From contig JAJYXQ010000043.1 in the NCBI GenBank assembly GCA_021796385.1, forward strand, positions 128,202 to 192,201: 64,000 bases of DNA, given 5' to 3'. Below, in pieces: positions 1 to 8,081 of this stretch. A program made the position numbers and the translations under genes. Source of the DNA: Thermoplasmata archaeon. GTDB taxonomy: Archaea > Thermoplasmatota > Thermoplasmata > Lutacidiplasmatales > UBA184. The notes beneath the pieces are model-generated. The model was not told the origin of the DNA. It saw only the letters and a list, made by a program, of their open reading frames with translations, and made no database searches. The first letter of the stretch is position 1. Every line of letters begins with the position of its first letter.

Positions 1-1045
1 CGCATTCCATGGGATCGACTCCACGCTCGATAGGGCGGCCCACTTCGGTCTCCAAGAACTTCTGAACGATGGGCATCCGCGTCGGACCACCCACCGTAAT
101 GATCTTGTCGATATCCGTGAGCTTCAGTTTGGCATCCGAGAGCGCCCGCTCGACCGGTGCCTTGCAACGCTCGATGATAGGACGAACCAGCTCTTCGAGC
201 TTCGCCCGGGAGAGGTTCAGTGTGAGGTGTTTCGGGCCCTCGCTCGTCGCGGTGAGGAACGGCAGGTTGATGGTGGTCTCCATCACACCGGAAAGCTCGA
301 TCTTGGCCTTCTCGGCGGCATCCCGGACCCTCTGCATGGCCATCTTGTCCTTGCGAATGTCGATGCCCGACTCCTTCTGGAACTCCTTGGCCACGTACTC
401 CGTAAGGACATTGTCCATGTCGGTCCCACCCAACTGAGTATCACCGCTCGTGGAATCCACTTCGAAGACACCCTCAGAGAACTCTAGGATCGTGACATCG
501 AGCGTTCCCCCTCCCAAGTCGAAGACGAGGATGCGCTGGCTCTTTTGGGAGGTCTTGTCCAATCCATAAGCGAGAGATGCGGCGGTGGGCTCATTGATGA
601 TCCGGACGACCTCAAGCCCGGCGATCGCTCCGGCATCCTTGGTCGCCTGCCGTTGATTGTCGTTGAAATAGGCGGGGACAGTGATCACGGCCTTCTCGAT
701 CTTCTCGCCGAGGTAGGCCTCCGCATCCCGCTTGATCTTCTGGAGAAGAAAGCCTGAAAGCTGCTGCGGGGTGAATTCCTTACCGGCGACACGGTATTTG
801 AAGTCCGACCCCATCTTGCGCTTGAAGGCATAGACCGTCCCCTCGGGGTTGGTCACTGCCTGACGGCGAGCCGGTTCGCCTACGAGGAGCTGGCCATCCT
901 TGGCAAACGCGACGTACGACGGAAACGCCTTGCCTCCACCGACAGTAGTCCCTTCCGCACTGGGAACGATGACGGGCCGGCCGCCCTCGAGCAGGGCGGC
1001 GGCGGAATTGCTTGTACCTAGGTCGATCCCCAAGATCTTCGACAT
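1..1045 (-). CDS. dnaK: Molecular chaperone DnaK (Hsp70), 5' part only
   Basis: ATP-dependent Hsp70 chaperone of the cytoplasm; normally works with GrpE and DnaJ. The gene starts at ATG 1045 and runs off the left edge, so only about 348 N-terminal residues (the actin-like ATPase domain) are visible. The start [14 protein letters not shown] holds the first phosphate-binding loop; [14 protein letters not shown] is the second and the VGGPTRMP region the adenosine motif. It is a first gene with its own TATA box; no grpE lies upstream, so grpE and dnaJ, if linked, must be downstream beyond the edge. Hsp70 is patchily present in archaea and regarded as bacterial-derived. Identification is certain; the C-terminal half cannot be judged. 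Confidence 0.97.
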   Translation of the reverse strand, partial: MSKILGIDLGTSNSAAALLEGGRPVIVPSAEGTTVGGGKAFPSYVAFAKDGQLLVGEPARRQAVTNPEGTVYAFKRKMGSDFKYRVAGKEFTPQQLSGFLLQKIKRDAEAYLGEKIEKAVITVPAYFNDNQRQATKDAGAIAGLEVVRIINEPTAASLAYGLDKTSQKSQRILVFDLGGGTLDVTILEFSEGVFEVDSTSGDTQLGGTDMDNVLTEYVAKEFQKESGIDIRKDKMAMQRVRDAAEKAKIELSGVMETTINLPFLTATSEGPKHLTLNLSRAKLEELVRPIIERCKAPVERALSDAKLKLTDIDKIITVGGPTRMPIVQKFLETEVGRPIERGVDPMEC

Positions 1046-1130
1046 GTTCTTTCTCCTCCTCCCTTTCTGGAATGGTCCGCTGTTATGTAACTTTGCCTTG
1101 GGTCCTTCCCAGGCTACAAAACTATATTAT

Positions 1131-1150
1131 CGCTACTATATAAGTCTTCG
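1131..1150 (-). promoter_or_regulatory. dnaK promoter (TATA box and BRE)
   Basis: On the minus strand a TTATATAG box occupies 1143-1136, preceded by a purine-rich CGAAGA stretch that fits the archaeal BRE. Transcription would begin near 1112, leaving a leader of about 65 nt before the dnaK ATG at 1045. A second A/T-rich stretch (1118-1130) lies just downstream. Inferred from sequence only. Confidence 0.55.
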
Positions 1151-1319
1151 CATCACAACCTCGGCTGAGTGCATTGCGAGATTCCGAAGCCTCACTCGGG
1201 ACTAGAGGAATGCGAGATTCTACCTATGGTGACATACCGCTCTATCCGACGCTCCACTCGCCCCCCGAGGCCCCAAGTCTCTCGTCAACGGTAGCTTATG
1301 GACCGGTCCTCAGAGCGTG

Positions 1320-1850
1320 TCCGATCGGGGTGCTCGCGTCTCGTATGAGACGCCCGCAGGGACCTCAGGCGCACCCTGATCGAATGGTTCCTCATGCGGA
1401 ACCTTTTCGGCGCCAAAGGCCCGTTCCTTGAAGTAGGCTCTGGCCCGGGGGGGCTTCACACCGCTCATCGCCGCCACGGGTGAGCCGTTCGCACTCCTTG
1501 GCCTCTCCGGCCCCATACTTCGCTCGGCGCTCTCCACCATCGTCCATCGTCACCGTACACCAGGACCTTGGTGCTACTTCGAAACCCCGGCAGGAGGGGC
1601 TCCGCATGATCCGGGACGACACGTTAGGGGCCGTGGTCATCATCGGTCTTTTTGGAATGTTCAGCTATGAAGGCATCGATCTCTTACGGGATGCTCATCG
1701 AGCGCTTCGAGCACGAGCTCTACTTGTCATCGGGGCGCAAACGGCGAGCCACGCGATATTCACAGAGCTCTCACATCCCGGACCGGGGGCTCGTTAGTTC
1801 TTCCGAGACCCGGAACGGTACCATCTCCGTCGCTTCCTAGAGGAGGGCCC
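1320..1850 (+). pseudogene. Decayed SAM-dependent methyltransferase
   Basis: No intact frame exists, but successive frames give a class I methyltransferase in the right order. From 1376 one frame reads LIEWFLMRNLFGAKGP then FLEVGSGPGG, a textbook motif I (SAM-binding glycine loop). A second frame (about 1485-1620) reads LGLSGPILRSA, like the acidic-loop region. A third (about 1605-1740) reads LGAVVIIGLFGMFSYEG followed by IDLLRDAHRALR and LLVIG, matching the motif after the loop. At least three frame changes and several stops separate the pieces, so it cannot make a product. The flanking stretch 1851-2132 holds nothing I recognise. Family membership is solid; substrate unknown. Confidence 0.62.
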
Positions 1851-2132
1851 TCAACCGAAAGATCCCAAACACCTTGCGATTTTCAACTAGAGGTACAGGA
1901 GTCCAGACGAACTGTTGGAGGCGGCGCGTTGTTCTAATTTCTCCCCGGGAGAGCGGATGTCGATAGCACCGACGTTCGGAACCCAAGACATCTCCCACCG
2001 GTCCTTTCGACGAGACCGCACGGTCTGGGCGAATCTTATCCAGACAGCAGAGGAACTAAGCCATCGGCCCAAATGTATTGGTTGCAGCAACGCCCATCTC
2101 CTCTCGGCCCGTCGGGATCGGTGACCGCTTTC

Positions 2133-3077
2133 TCACTTGGGTAGTGTTTCGAGAAGGTTCACGTCCTGGCGAACGGCCTTGGCGCTCTCCCCAAGCAGGC
2201 GCTGCTCCTCTGCCGAAAGAGGGGTCTCCACGATCTTCGCTAGCCCCTCAGACCCCAGGATCGTCGGGACACTGAGGAATATGCCACTCTGGCCGTATTC
2301 GCCTTGGAGTTCGACCGAGGCGGAAAGAAGTTTCCGCTCGTTGCGCGCCATCGCGGTGACCATTTCAAGCTGGGCAGCGGAAGGCGCGAAGTACGCACTG
2401 CCCGACTTGAGGAGATTGACGATCTCGGCTCCGCCGTTCTTGGTGCGCTGGACGATCGCATCGATCTTCTCCTTAGGCATAAGTTCGGTCAGTGGAACGC
2501 CGCGGACGGAACAGTGGCTGATGATGGGGACCATCGTATCGCCGTGGGTACCCATCACGAAAGCGATCACATCGCTGGGGGCTACTTGGAGTTCCCGTGC
2601 GACAAAGAGCCGGAACCGGGCCGAGTCCAGAGCGCCGCTCTCCGCTATGACGTGCTCCCTCGGAAATTCGGTGACCTGCTTCACCAGGTGTGCCATCACA
2701 TCGACCGGATTCGTGACGACCAGCACGATCGATTTTGGGGCAAAACGCTTAATGGCCTCCGCGTGGGCCCGGATGATGCCGGCGTTCTTCCCAAGCAGAT
2801 CCGAACGGCTCATCCCGGGCTTCCGGGCGAACCCGGCTGTGAGCGCGACCAAACTGGCCCCCGCCATATCGGATAGCTCGGTAGACCCGGATACACGCGT
2901 GGTGAATCCGAGCAAGGGAGCGGACTGCTCGATATCCAGGGCCTTGCCCTGGGGCAGCCCTTCGACAATGTCCACGATCACGAGTTCATCGGCAAGGTCA
3001 GCCTCTGCCAGCCGCTGTGCGAGTGACCCGCCAATCGCTCCGGCCCCGACCACTGCAATCTTCGACCACCGTGTCAT
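2133..3077 (-). CDS. mdh: Malate dehydrogenase (LDH/MDH superfamily)
   Basis: NAD-dependent oxidation of malate to oxaloacetate in the cytoplasm. The 314-residue protein opens with MTRWSKIAVVGAGAIGG, the Rossmann nucleotide loop; an aspartate at the end of strand 2 (VIVDI) favours NAD over NADP. The substrate-specificity loop reads ARKPGMSRSDLL, with arginine where lactate dehydrogenases have glutamine, so malate dehydrogenase is preferred. VVTNPVDVM and the catalytic histidine in GTHGDTMVP are present. An in-frame codon 57 nt upstream would add 19 residues, but ATG 3077 directly precedes the Rossmann strand and fits the TATA box at 3111-3118. Divergent from the coiled-coil pair. Confidence 0.93.
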   Translation of the reverse strand: MTRWSKIAVVGAGAIGGSLAQRLAEADLADELVIVDIVEGLPQGKALDIEQSAPLLGFTTRVSGSTELSDMAGASLVALTAGFARKPGMSRSDLLGKNAGIIRAHAEAIKRFAPKSIVLVVTNPVDVMAHLVKQVTEFPREHVIAESGALDSARFRLFVARELQVAPSDVIAFVMGTHGDTMVPIISHCSVRGVPLTELMPKEKIDAIVQRTKNGGAEIVNLLKSGSAYFAPSAAQLEMVTAMARNERKLLSASVELQGEYGQSGIFLSVPTILGSEGLAKIVETPLSAEEQRLLGESAKAVRQDVNLLETLPK

Positions 3078-3110
3078 GCTATCCCTCGTTGAAACCGACC
3101 ACCCGGAGCC

Positions 3111-3118
3111 ATTAATAA
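3111..3118. promoter_or_regulatory. Shared TATA element of a divergent promoter
   Basis: ATTAATAA reads TTATTAAT on the other strand, so the single 67-bp gap between mdh (start 3077) and the coiled-coil gene (start 3144) can serve both directions. Placing transcription starts about 25 bp away gives a leader of roughly 12 nt for mdh and a nearly leaderless message for the rightward gene. Confidence 0.45.
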
Positions 3119-3143
3119 GCTCTCTCTGCCTCACGCGCGGTGC

Positions 3144-3377
3144 ATGGACACGAACTCGATCCTACAGGGTATTGCCGAGCGGGACCGCTGGATCCGCAGG
3201 GTCCAGACCCTGGAGCAGGACCTGCTCCGTATCCGCCGCCGGATTACCGTGATGGAGAAGCGTCGCCGAAAGCTGGACAAGGAACTCACGCGATTGACCG
3301 CGCTCTCATCTGCCATGACCGAGGGGCGCCTTCGCGAGGACAATGAAAGAGCCCCACCCCTCCCTACGCTTAGATAA
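3144..3377 (+). CDS. Small basic coiled-coil protein, unknown function
   Basis: A 77-residue protein, not recognised. Residues about 10-60 form one long amphipathic helix rich in Arg, Lys, Glu and Leu (for example RIRRRITVMEKRRRKL), a probable coiled coil. No signal peptide, membrane segment or cysteine motif. It overlaps the next small coiled-coil gene by 35 nt in another frame, implying coupled translation and perhaps a hetero-oligomer. The start at 3144 sits almost on the predicted transcription start. Real because of its promoter, codon structure and pairing; function cannot be assigned. Confidence 0.6.
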   Translation: MDTNSILQGIAERDRWIRRVQTLEQDLLRIRRRITVMEKRRRKLDKELTRLTALSSAMTEGRLREDNERAPPLPTLR

Positions 3378-3579
3378 CCTCGTCGCGCTCCAGCTCGACA
3401 TCGAAAAGGCGCGGCTTGAGCTCCACGACCTTAGGATCGAGGAACAACGGCTCATGAAACAACTGGGCAAGGCGCGCAAGCAGGTCACCTACTATGAGGA
3501 GTTCCTCGAGAATGCCGCCCGGAGCATGCATGGGAAGCAGAGCCGGCTTGGGACACTCCTTTCGCGGCTCTCGGAGTAA
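3343..3579 (+). CDS. Small coiled-coil protein, partner of the upstream gene
   Basis: A 78-residue protein made mainly of a charged heptad-like helix from about residue 10 to 60 (DIEKARLELHDLRIEEQRLM, continuing through KQLGKARKQ). No known family recognised. It starts inside the previous small gene, overlapping it by 35 nt. Both proteins look like short prefoldin- or tether-like helices, but no sequence signature confirms this. The next gene, panE, starts 88 nt downstream. Confidence 0.6.
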   Translation: MKEPHPSLRLDNLVALQLDIEKARLELHDLRIEEQRLMKQLGKARKQVTYYEEFLENAARSMHGKQSRLGTLLSRLSE

Positions 3580-3667
3580 AGTGCGCCCGACGCCTTCAAA
3601 GCGAGCGCCGCGAGCAGAGCAAAACTCCTTTAGTAACCCTGCGCTCACCCGCTAGCAGTGGTTTAGC

Positions 3668-4582
3668 GTGCGGTTGGTCATCTATGGTGCCGGGGCCATC
3701 GGGAGCTTGCTCGGGGCATTCCTCGCCCGTTCCGGGCACGACATCCTCCTGATCGCGAAGAAGGAACAGGCCGATGCCATCGAACGGGACGGACTTCACG
3801 TCGATGGGCTTACGAACCTTACCGTCCATCCCCGGGTGGCCGAAAACCTACGGAGCGGGGAGCGTTCGGCCATGGTGATCCTCACGGTCAAGAGCTACGA
3901 TACAGAGGAAGCGTGCTTCCGCATCTCCAAGGCGCTCACACCGCGCCCGATCCTTTCGGTTCAGAATGGTCTTTGCAATCTCGAGGCCATGGAACGCGGC
4001 CTTTCCAAGGGGGGATGGTCCAATCCGCGCCTCTACATCGCGCTTTCCGTATTGAGCTGGGGTGCAACGCTGCTGAGCCACGGCCGGGTGCGTCACGCCG
4101 GTACGGGTCCGTTCATCGTGGGGGATTTCGCCGGGGGCCGCGCCGCCAAGCGCTTTGCGTCGCTCTTCGAAGGGGTCGGCATATCCACCCAGTACACACA
4201 CGACATACTTTCTGCGGTGTGGCGCAAGGCCATCATCAACGCGGCCATCAATCCGGTGACTGCGCTCTACAAAGTGCCGAACGGAGAGGTCCTGACGGAG
4301 CCGCTCCGTTCGCAGTCCCTTGCACTCCTTCACGAAGCGCTCGAGGTGGCTCGGGCGGAGGGCTACCGGTTCGCCGAGCACGAGATGGAAGAGGAGTTCT
4401 TCCGGGTCCTCGAGAAGACCTCGACCAACTTCTCGTCGATGTATCAGGACGTGATGCGGCACAAGCGAACCGAGATCGATGCCATTTCCGGGCAGATCCT
4501 GGCCCTCGGAGGAAAGCATGGAATGAAGCTTCCCCGCACCGAGCGCGTAGTCAAGAAGGTGAAGAGCCTTTCATCCTCTTGA
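3668..4582 (+). CDS. panE: 2-dehydropantoate 2-reductase (ketopantoate reductase)
   Basis: Reduces 2-dehydropantoate to pantoate with NAD(P)H for coenzyme A synthesis. The 304-residue protein starts with GTG and reads MRLVIYGAGAIGSLLGAFLA, the GxGxxG dinucleotide loop expected at the extreme N terminus; ATG alternatives would remove it. LTVKSYDTEEA and the catalytic lysine-containing segment AVWRKAIINAAINPVTALY are in family positions, as is the C-terminal EIDAISGQI helix. Length matches ApbA/PanE. The gene is followed 10 nt later by pgk on the same strand and is probably co-transcribed with it. Confidence 0.9.
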   Translation: MRLVIYGAGAIGSLLGAFLARSGHDILLIAKKEQADAIERDGLHVDGLTNLTVHPRVAENLRSGERSAMVILTVKSYDTEEACFRISKALTPRPILSVQNGLCNLEAMERGLSKGGWSNPRLYIALSVLSWGATLLSHGRVRHAGTGPFIVGDFAGGRAAKRFASLFEGVGISTQYTHDILSAVWRKAIINAAINPVTALYKVPNGEVLTEPLRSQSLALLHEALEVARAEGYRFAEHEMEEEFFRVLEKTSTNFSSMYQDVMRHKRTEIDAISGQILALGGKHGMKLPRTERVVKKVKSLSSS

Positions 4583-4592
4583 GCGCCAGACC

Positions 4593-5744
4593 ATGCGGAG
4601 CGTTCGCGACTTGAAAGGGACTGGGCACTGGGCACTCGTTCGGGTGGATTTCAACGTGCCGTTGACGGACGACGGACACGTGGCCGATGCCTTGCGGATC
4701 GAAGAGTTCCTCCCCACGCTTCGCGCGCTGATCGACCAGGGAGCCCGGACGATCCTCATGAGCCATCTCGGACGACCGAAAGGAAAGGACCCGGCTTTAT
4801 CCTTGCGTCCGGTGGCCGAATATCTTTCCCAACGCCTGGGGCGCCCGGTCCGTTTTGCCCCGGATTGCATCGGACCGGAGACCCAGGCGGCGAGCGCGGC
4901 CTTGGACGAAGGGGAGGTCCTTCTGCTAGAGAACCTCCGGTTCCACCCTGAAGAAGAGGCGAACGACCCGGACTTTGCCCGCGCCTTGAGTTCCTTAGGG
5001 GACGTCTTTGTCGAGGATGCCTTCGGAACAGTGCACCGGGCGCACGCCAGCACCGTCGGGGTGCCGAAGGTCCTTCCGGCCTATGCCGGCTTCTTGGTGG
5101 AGCGGGAGGTGGCCGAGCTCAGCAAGCTTACCCAGAACCCCAAGCGGCCGTACGCCGCGGTCATCGGAGGAGCGAAGATCCGAGACAAACTGCCGCTCTT
5201 GAAGAACCTCCTAAGGAAGGTGGATGCCTTGCTCCTCGGCGGGGCCTTGGGTGCGTCGGTCATCACGGATTCTGAGGACCCCTCCAGCTCTCTCTTTGGT
5301 GCCGTTCGAGAGCTCACGGAGCAGGCGCAGAGGTCCACCGGACGGCTTATTCTACCGGAGGATTTCATCCTTCAAGACGGGGCCCTGGGTCCCGCCCGGG
5401 TGAGCGAGGGCACCCGCATCCCGGCAGGTTCCCGGGCCATGGATATTGGCCCCCGGACCTGCGAGCGGTTCCGAGCGGAGCTTGCCAGCGCCCGGACGGT
5501 CTTCGCGAACGGCCCGCTGGGGAAGGCCGAGGAGGAACCGTTTGCGCAAGGTACGCGCGAGGTCCTTGGCCATCTCGGCCTGCCCGGGCAGACCTCGATC
5601 CTTGCCGGCGGGGATACCGCGGGCATCATCCGGAGCATGGGTCTCGCAAGCGCCTTCACGTACATCTCCACCGGAGGCGGTGCCGCCCTCGAGTTCATCG
5701 AGGGACGGGAACTCCCGGGGCTCGCCGTCATTCCCTCGGAGTGA
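4593..5744 (+). CDS. pgk: Phosphoglycerate kinase
   Basis: Transfers phosphate between 1,3-bisphosphoglycerate and ADP in glycolysis or gluconeogenesis. The 383-residue protein has the N-terminal substrate-binding signature LVRVDFNVPLTDDG, the arginine/histidine region ILMSHLGRPKG, LLLENLRFHPEEE, the hinge FVEDAFGTVHRAHAS, and the C-terminal nucleotide loop ILAGGDTAGIIRSMG. It is slightly shorter than the usual 400-residue archaeal enzyme but complete. Lies 10 nt after panE. Its last 17 nt overlap the 3' end of cutA on the opposite strand. Confidence 0.96.
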   Translation: MRSVRDLKGTGHWALVRVDFNVPLTDDGHVADALRIEEFLPTLRALIDQGARTILMSHLGRPKGKDPALSLRPVAEYLSQRLGRPVRFAPDCIGPETQAASAALDEGEVLLLENLRFHPEEEANDPDFARALSSLGDVFVEDAFGTVHRAHASTVGVPKVLPAYAGFLVEREVAELSKLTQNPKRPYAAVIGGAKIRDKLPLLKNLLRKVDALLLGGALGASVITDSEDPSSSLFGAVRELTEQAQRSTGRLILPEDFILQDGALGPARVSEGTRIPAGSRAMDIGPRTCERFRAELASARTVFANGPLGKAEEEPFAQGTREVLGHLGLPGQTSILAGGDTAGIIRSMGLASAFTYISTGGGAALEFIEGRELPGLAVIPSE

Positions 5745-6069
5745 CCTTGCGCCGGGGGCGGGAGGCTTCGGCCCAACGAAGATACTCCGGATTCACGCTT
5801 TCGACGGCGAGTTCCAGGATCTCGGGTACCTCATAGGGGTGCCGACGACCGAGTTCGGCTTTGAGTCGCCGGACACTGCGTGAACCGACCTTGAAGAAGA
5901 CCATTGCTTCTCGGCCGTCCTCCAAAGATCCCTTCCAGAGGTAGACCGAACGCACGGGGACGATGTTGGCGCATGCCGCAAGACCATCGGCCACGATGGC
6001 CCGAGCGACCCGGCCCGCCTCCCGGGTGCTCCGAAACGTGGAGACCACAATCCGAAGGTGCTTCGGCAT
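5728..6069 (-). CDS. cutA: CutA1-family divalent cation tolerance protein
   Basis: A 113-residue ferredoxin-like-fold trimer of the CutA1 family, linked in bacteria to copper tolerance but of uncertain role in archaea. Family landmarks: VVSTFRSTREAGRVARAIV near the start, GLAACANIVPVRSVYLWKG in the centre, MVFFKVG and the HPYEVPEILEL motif near the C terminus. It starts 4 nt after the polB stop on the same strand, so it is probably the second gene of that transcript. Confidence 0.93.
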   Translation of the reverse strand: MPKHLRIVVSTFRSTREAGRVARAIVADGLAACANIVPVRSVYLWKGSLEDGREAMVFFKVGSRSVRRLKAELGRRHPYEVPEILELAVESVNPEYLRWAEASRPRRKVTPRE

Positions 6070-6073
6070 GGGG

Positions 6074-7537
6074 TCACCTCACGGAGAAATCCAGTTGGGT
6101 GGCAGAACTCTTCGCCAGGTCCATGAGAAAGGCCTGCGCGGGTTCTGGCTTGACATTCCGCATCCGTTGGTACTCCGTCTCGGCGATCCACGCGGAGGCA
6201 TTGATGAGCGTGACCCCCTTGTGCCGTTCAATGCCCGCTGTGTGTGTGTGTCCGGTGACAAAGATGTCTGGGAGCGGGTCGATGAGGAGTCCATCGCGCG
6301 GAAGGGGGGCGAGGGGAATCTTCTGCCCGAAGGTCGGGGAGAGGTGGCGCATGTTGAGCATGTGCTTCATCACTTCGGTCGGCGCTTCGTAGCGGGCACC
6401 TGGGATGCTCGGGACGATATTGTCGAAGCCCCGGCCATGGTAAGCCTGGATAAGGACACCATCCAGGCTGAACAAGCTCGGGTTTCCCCCTAAGCGGACG
6501 TTCGTGGGGAGCACCCGGGCGAACACCTCCGGGAGGGGGGGTTGGGGTTCGGCGGGACAGACTGCATCATGGTTTCCTGGAATCAAGACGACGTTCAACC
6601 GCTTCGGGAACTCCGAAAGCAACCGTCCGAGTTCCCGGTACTGTTCCAGGATGTCAAGGACCGCCAGGTCCCGCTCCTGGCCCGGATAGATCCCGATACC
6701 ATCCACGAGGTCCCCGGCGACAACGACATGCCGGATCTGCTCCGCGATGGCCGACTGTTCTGTCCGGCCGTTCAAAAACGCCGTCAACTCTTGCCATTCC
6801 TCACGTAGGAACATCTTCGATCCCACGTGCAGATCCGATAGGAAAAGCACCTTGGATGGAAACGTGGTCTTCCGGGGTTCCTTGGGCACCGGCACTCCGG
6901 GGCGGACGACCTCCTTGACATAGGCGAGGTCTCCATCCTTCGGATGCCAGACCCGGAGACCAAGCACCTCATCGTGGAGGAACGCACCCTTGCCTTGGGG
7001 ATTGTCCTTTCCGATGAGGAAGGTGGCTTCTCCGGTGAGATCGTCGAGGGCAAGCATGAGATGGTGGCTCTTCTCGGTGTGGCGCACCTCGCGGACCATG
7101 CCGATGACGGAGAACTCTTCCCCGCGATGGCGGGGAACATCCCGGATGGGAATCAAGTTCTTGAGCGCCGGCCGCCCCCGTAAGATACGGTGCAGTCGCT
7201 GATAACGGTCCGTGAAGAGCTCACGGTACCCCTGCTCTGGAGTCACCTTCCGAGTGTGCGGCAGGTACCCGTCAGCGACCTTTTCGTAGCCACCAGGGGA
7301 GACGGTCCCGAACGCATCCCGGATGAACCTCGAAACGGTCTGTTCTGTCAGGATAGATCCCGAGAACTTGTCGAGAAGGGCCCGGGAAAGCTCGAGCGGG
7401 GAAGCATTCAGCAAGATCTGGTCGAGAACCCCTGGCTCTAGGGTTCGGTGTCCCGCCTCGAAGAGATGGGTCACAGCCTCCCGAAGGTCGGGCGGGGCCC
7501 GCGGAGCTTCCCCAGAAAGGCCGCCCTGTTCACCCAT
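6074..7537 (-). CDS. polB: DNA polymerase D small subunit (DP1, 3'-5' exonuclease)
   Basis: Proofreading subunit of the euryarchaeal replicative polymerase D, acting with the large subunit DP2 (not in this window). The 487-residue protein has an N-terminal helical region (1-120), an OB-fold-like segment around 140-215 and a calcineurin-like phosphoesterase domain from about 225. Metal ligands are seen as FLSDLHVGS (235-237), GDLVDG (275-280), IPGNHD (319-324), YHGRGFDNI and VTGHTHTAG, so the exonuclease site is intact. A TATA-like element on the minus strand (about 7564-7573) lies some 30 bp ahead of ATG 7537, suggesting a leaderless message. cutA follows. Confidence 0.95.
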   Translation of the reverse strand: MGEQGGLSGEAPRAPPDLREAVTHLFEAGHRTLEPGVLDQILLNASPLELSRALLDKFSGSILTEQTVSRFIRDAFGTVSPGGYEKVADGYLPHTRKVTPEQGYRELFTDRYQRLHRILRGRPALKNLIPIRDVPRHRGEEFSVIGMVREVRHTEKSHHLMLALDDLTGEATFLIGKDNPQGKGAFLHDEVLGLRVWHPKDGDLAYVKEVVRPGVPVPKEPRKTTFPSKVLFLSDLHVGSKMFLREEWQELTAFLNGRTEQSAIAEQIRHVVVAGDLVDGIGIYPGQERDLAVLDILEQYRELGRLLSEFPKRLNVVLIPGNHDAVCPAEPQPPLPEVFARVLPTNVRLGGNPSLFSLDGVLIQAYHGRGFDNIVPSIPGARYEAPTEVMKHMLNMRHLSPTFGQKIPLAPLPRDGLLIDPLPDIFVTGHTHTAGIERHKGVTLINASAWIAETEYQRMRNVKPEPAQAFLMDLAKSSATQLDFSVR

Positions 7538-8081
7538 GACTGGACTCCTTAATCTCGCGCGAAGTACTTATGCATTCTGTACCCGATGGCTTTGGGATTT
7601 TAGGTAGGCATCCTGAATGGAGTGGGGTGGGTTCGTCTCATCCTGCGATAGTTTGCCCCAAGTGGGGATACAAATCACAACTGCCGAAACCTCGTCTCTG
7701 AATTTAGTTTCATCCTGAAACCTAATCCCTAGTCACTTACGTCGAAGATGTATACCCCTGGAGGTCATCTGTCTGCCATGGTCATCTTGGGCTCTAGGAG
7801 AAGAGTGACTCGGTATTCGACTTTTCCCTGTTGTCAGACCTCAACTACTTTACAATGAATGCGCCGCTGCTGTTCCGTTCCAAAGTGCCAAAGTTGGCAC
7901 CTCTATTGAAATTATGATATAGTTACGAGCATCGCAATTGTGACGCATGTAGAGTATCCATGCGCGTCGGCATATCTTAGCAAACCTGTGTGAAGATTAC
8001 GGGCGTGGACTCTGGCCCGATTACCGTCATCCTGGTTCATCGGTCTTTCTTGGTCTCTTTCTCTGCCTTCAAGGCCATTTT
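7538..8081. other. Intergenic region without a recognised gene
   Basis: About 540 bp of lower-GC sequence between polB and the propeller gene. I see no coding frame with family resemblance and no tRNA. It includes the polB promoter near 7564-7573 and a perfect 7-bp inverted repeat at 7885-7900. Confidence 0.5.
7885..7900. repeat. Inverted repeat GTGCCAA-AG-TTGGCAC
   Basis: Two perfect 7-bp arms separated by 2 bp, in an A/T-rich intergenic stretch. It could be an operator or a small hairpin; it is not followed by a T-run and is about 180 bp from the nearest gene end, so a terminator role is not evident. Confidence 0.4.
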
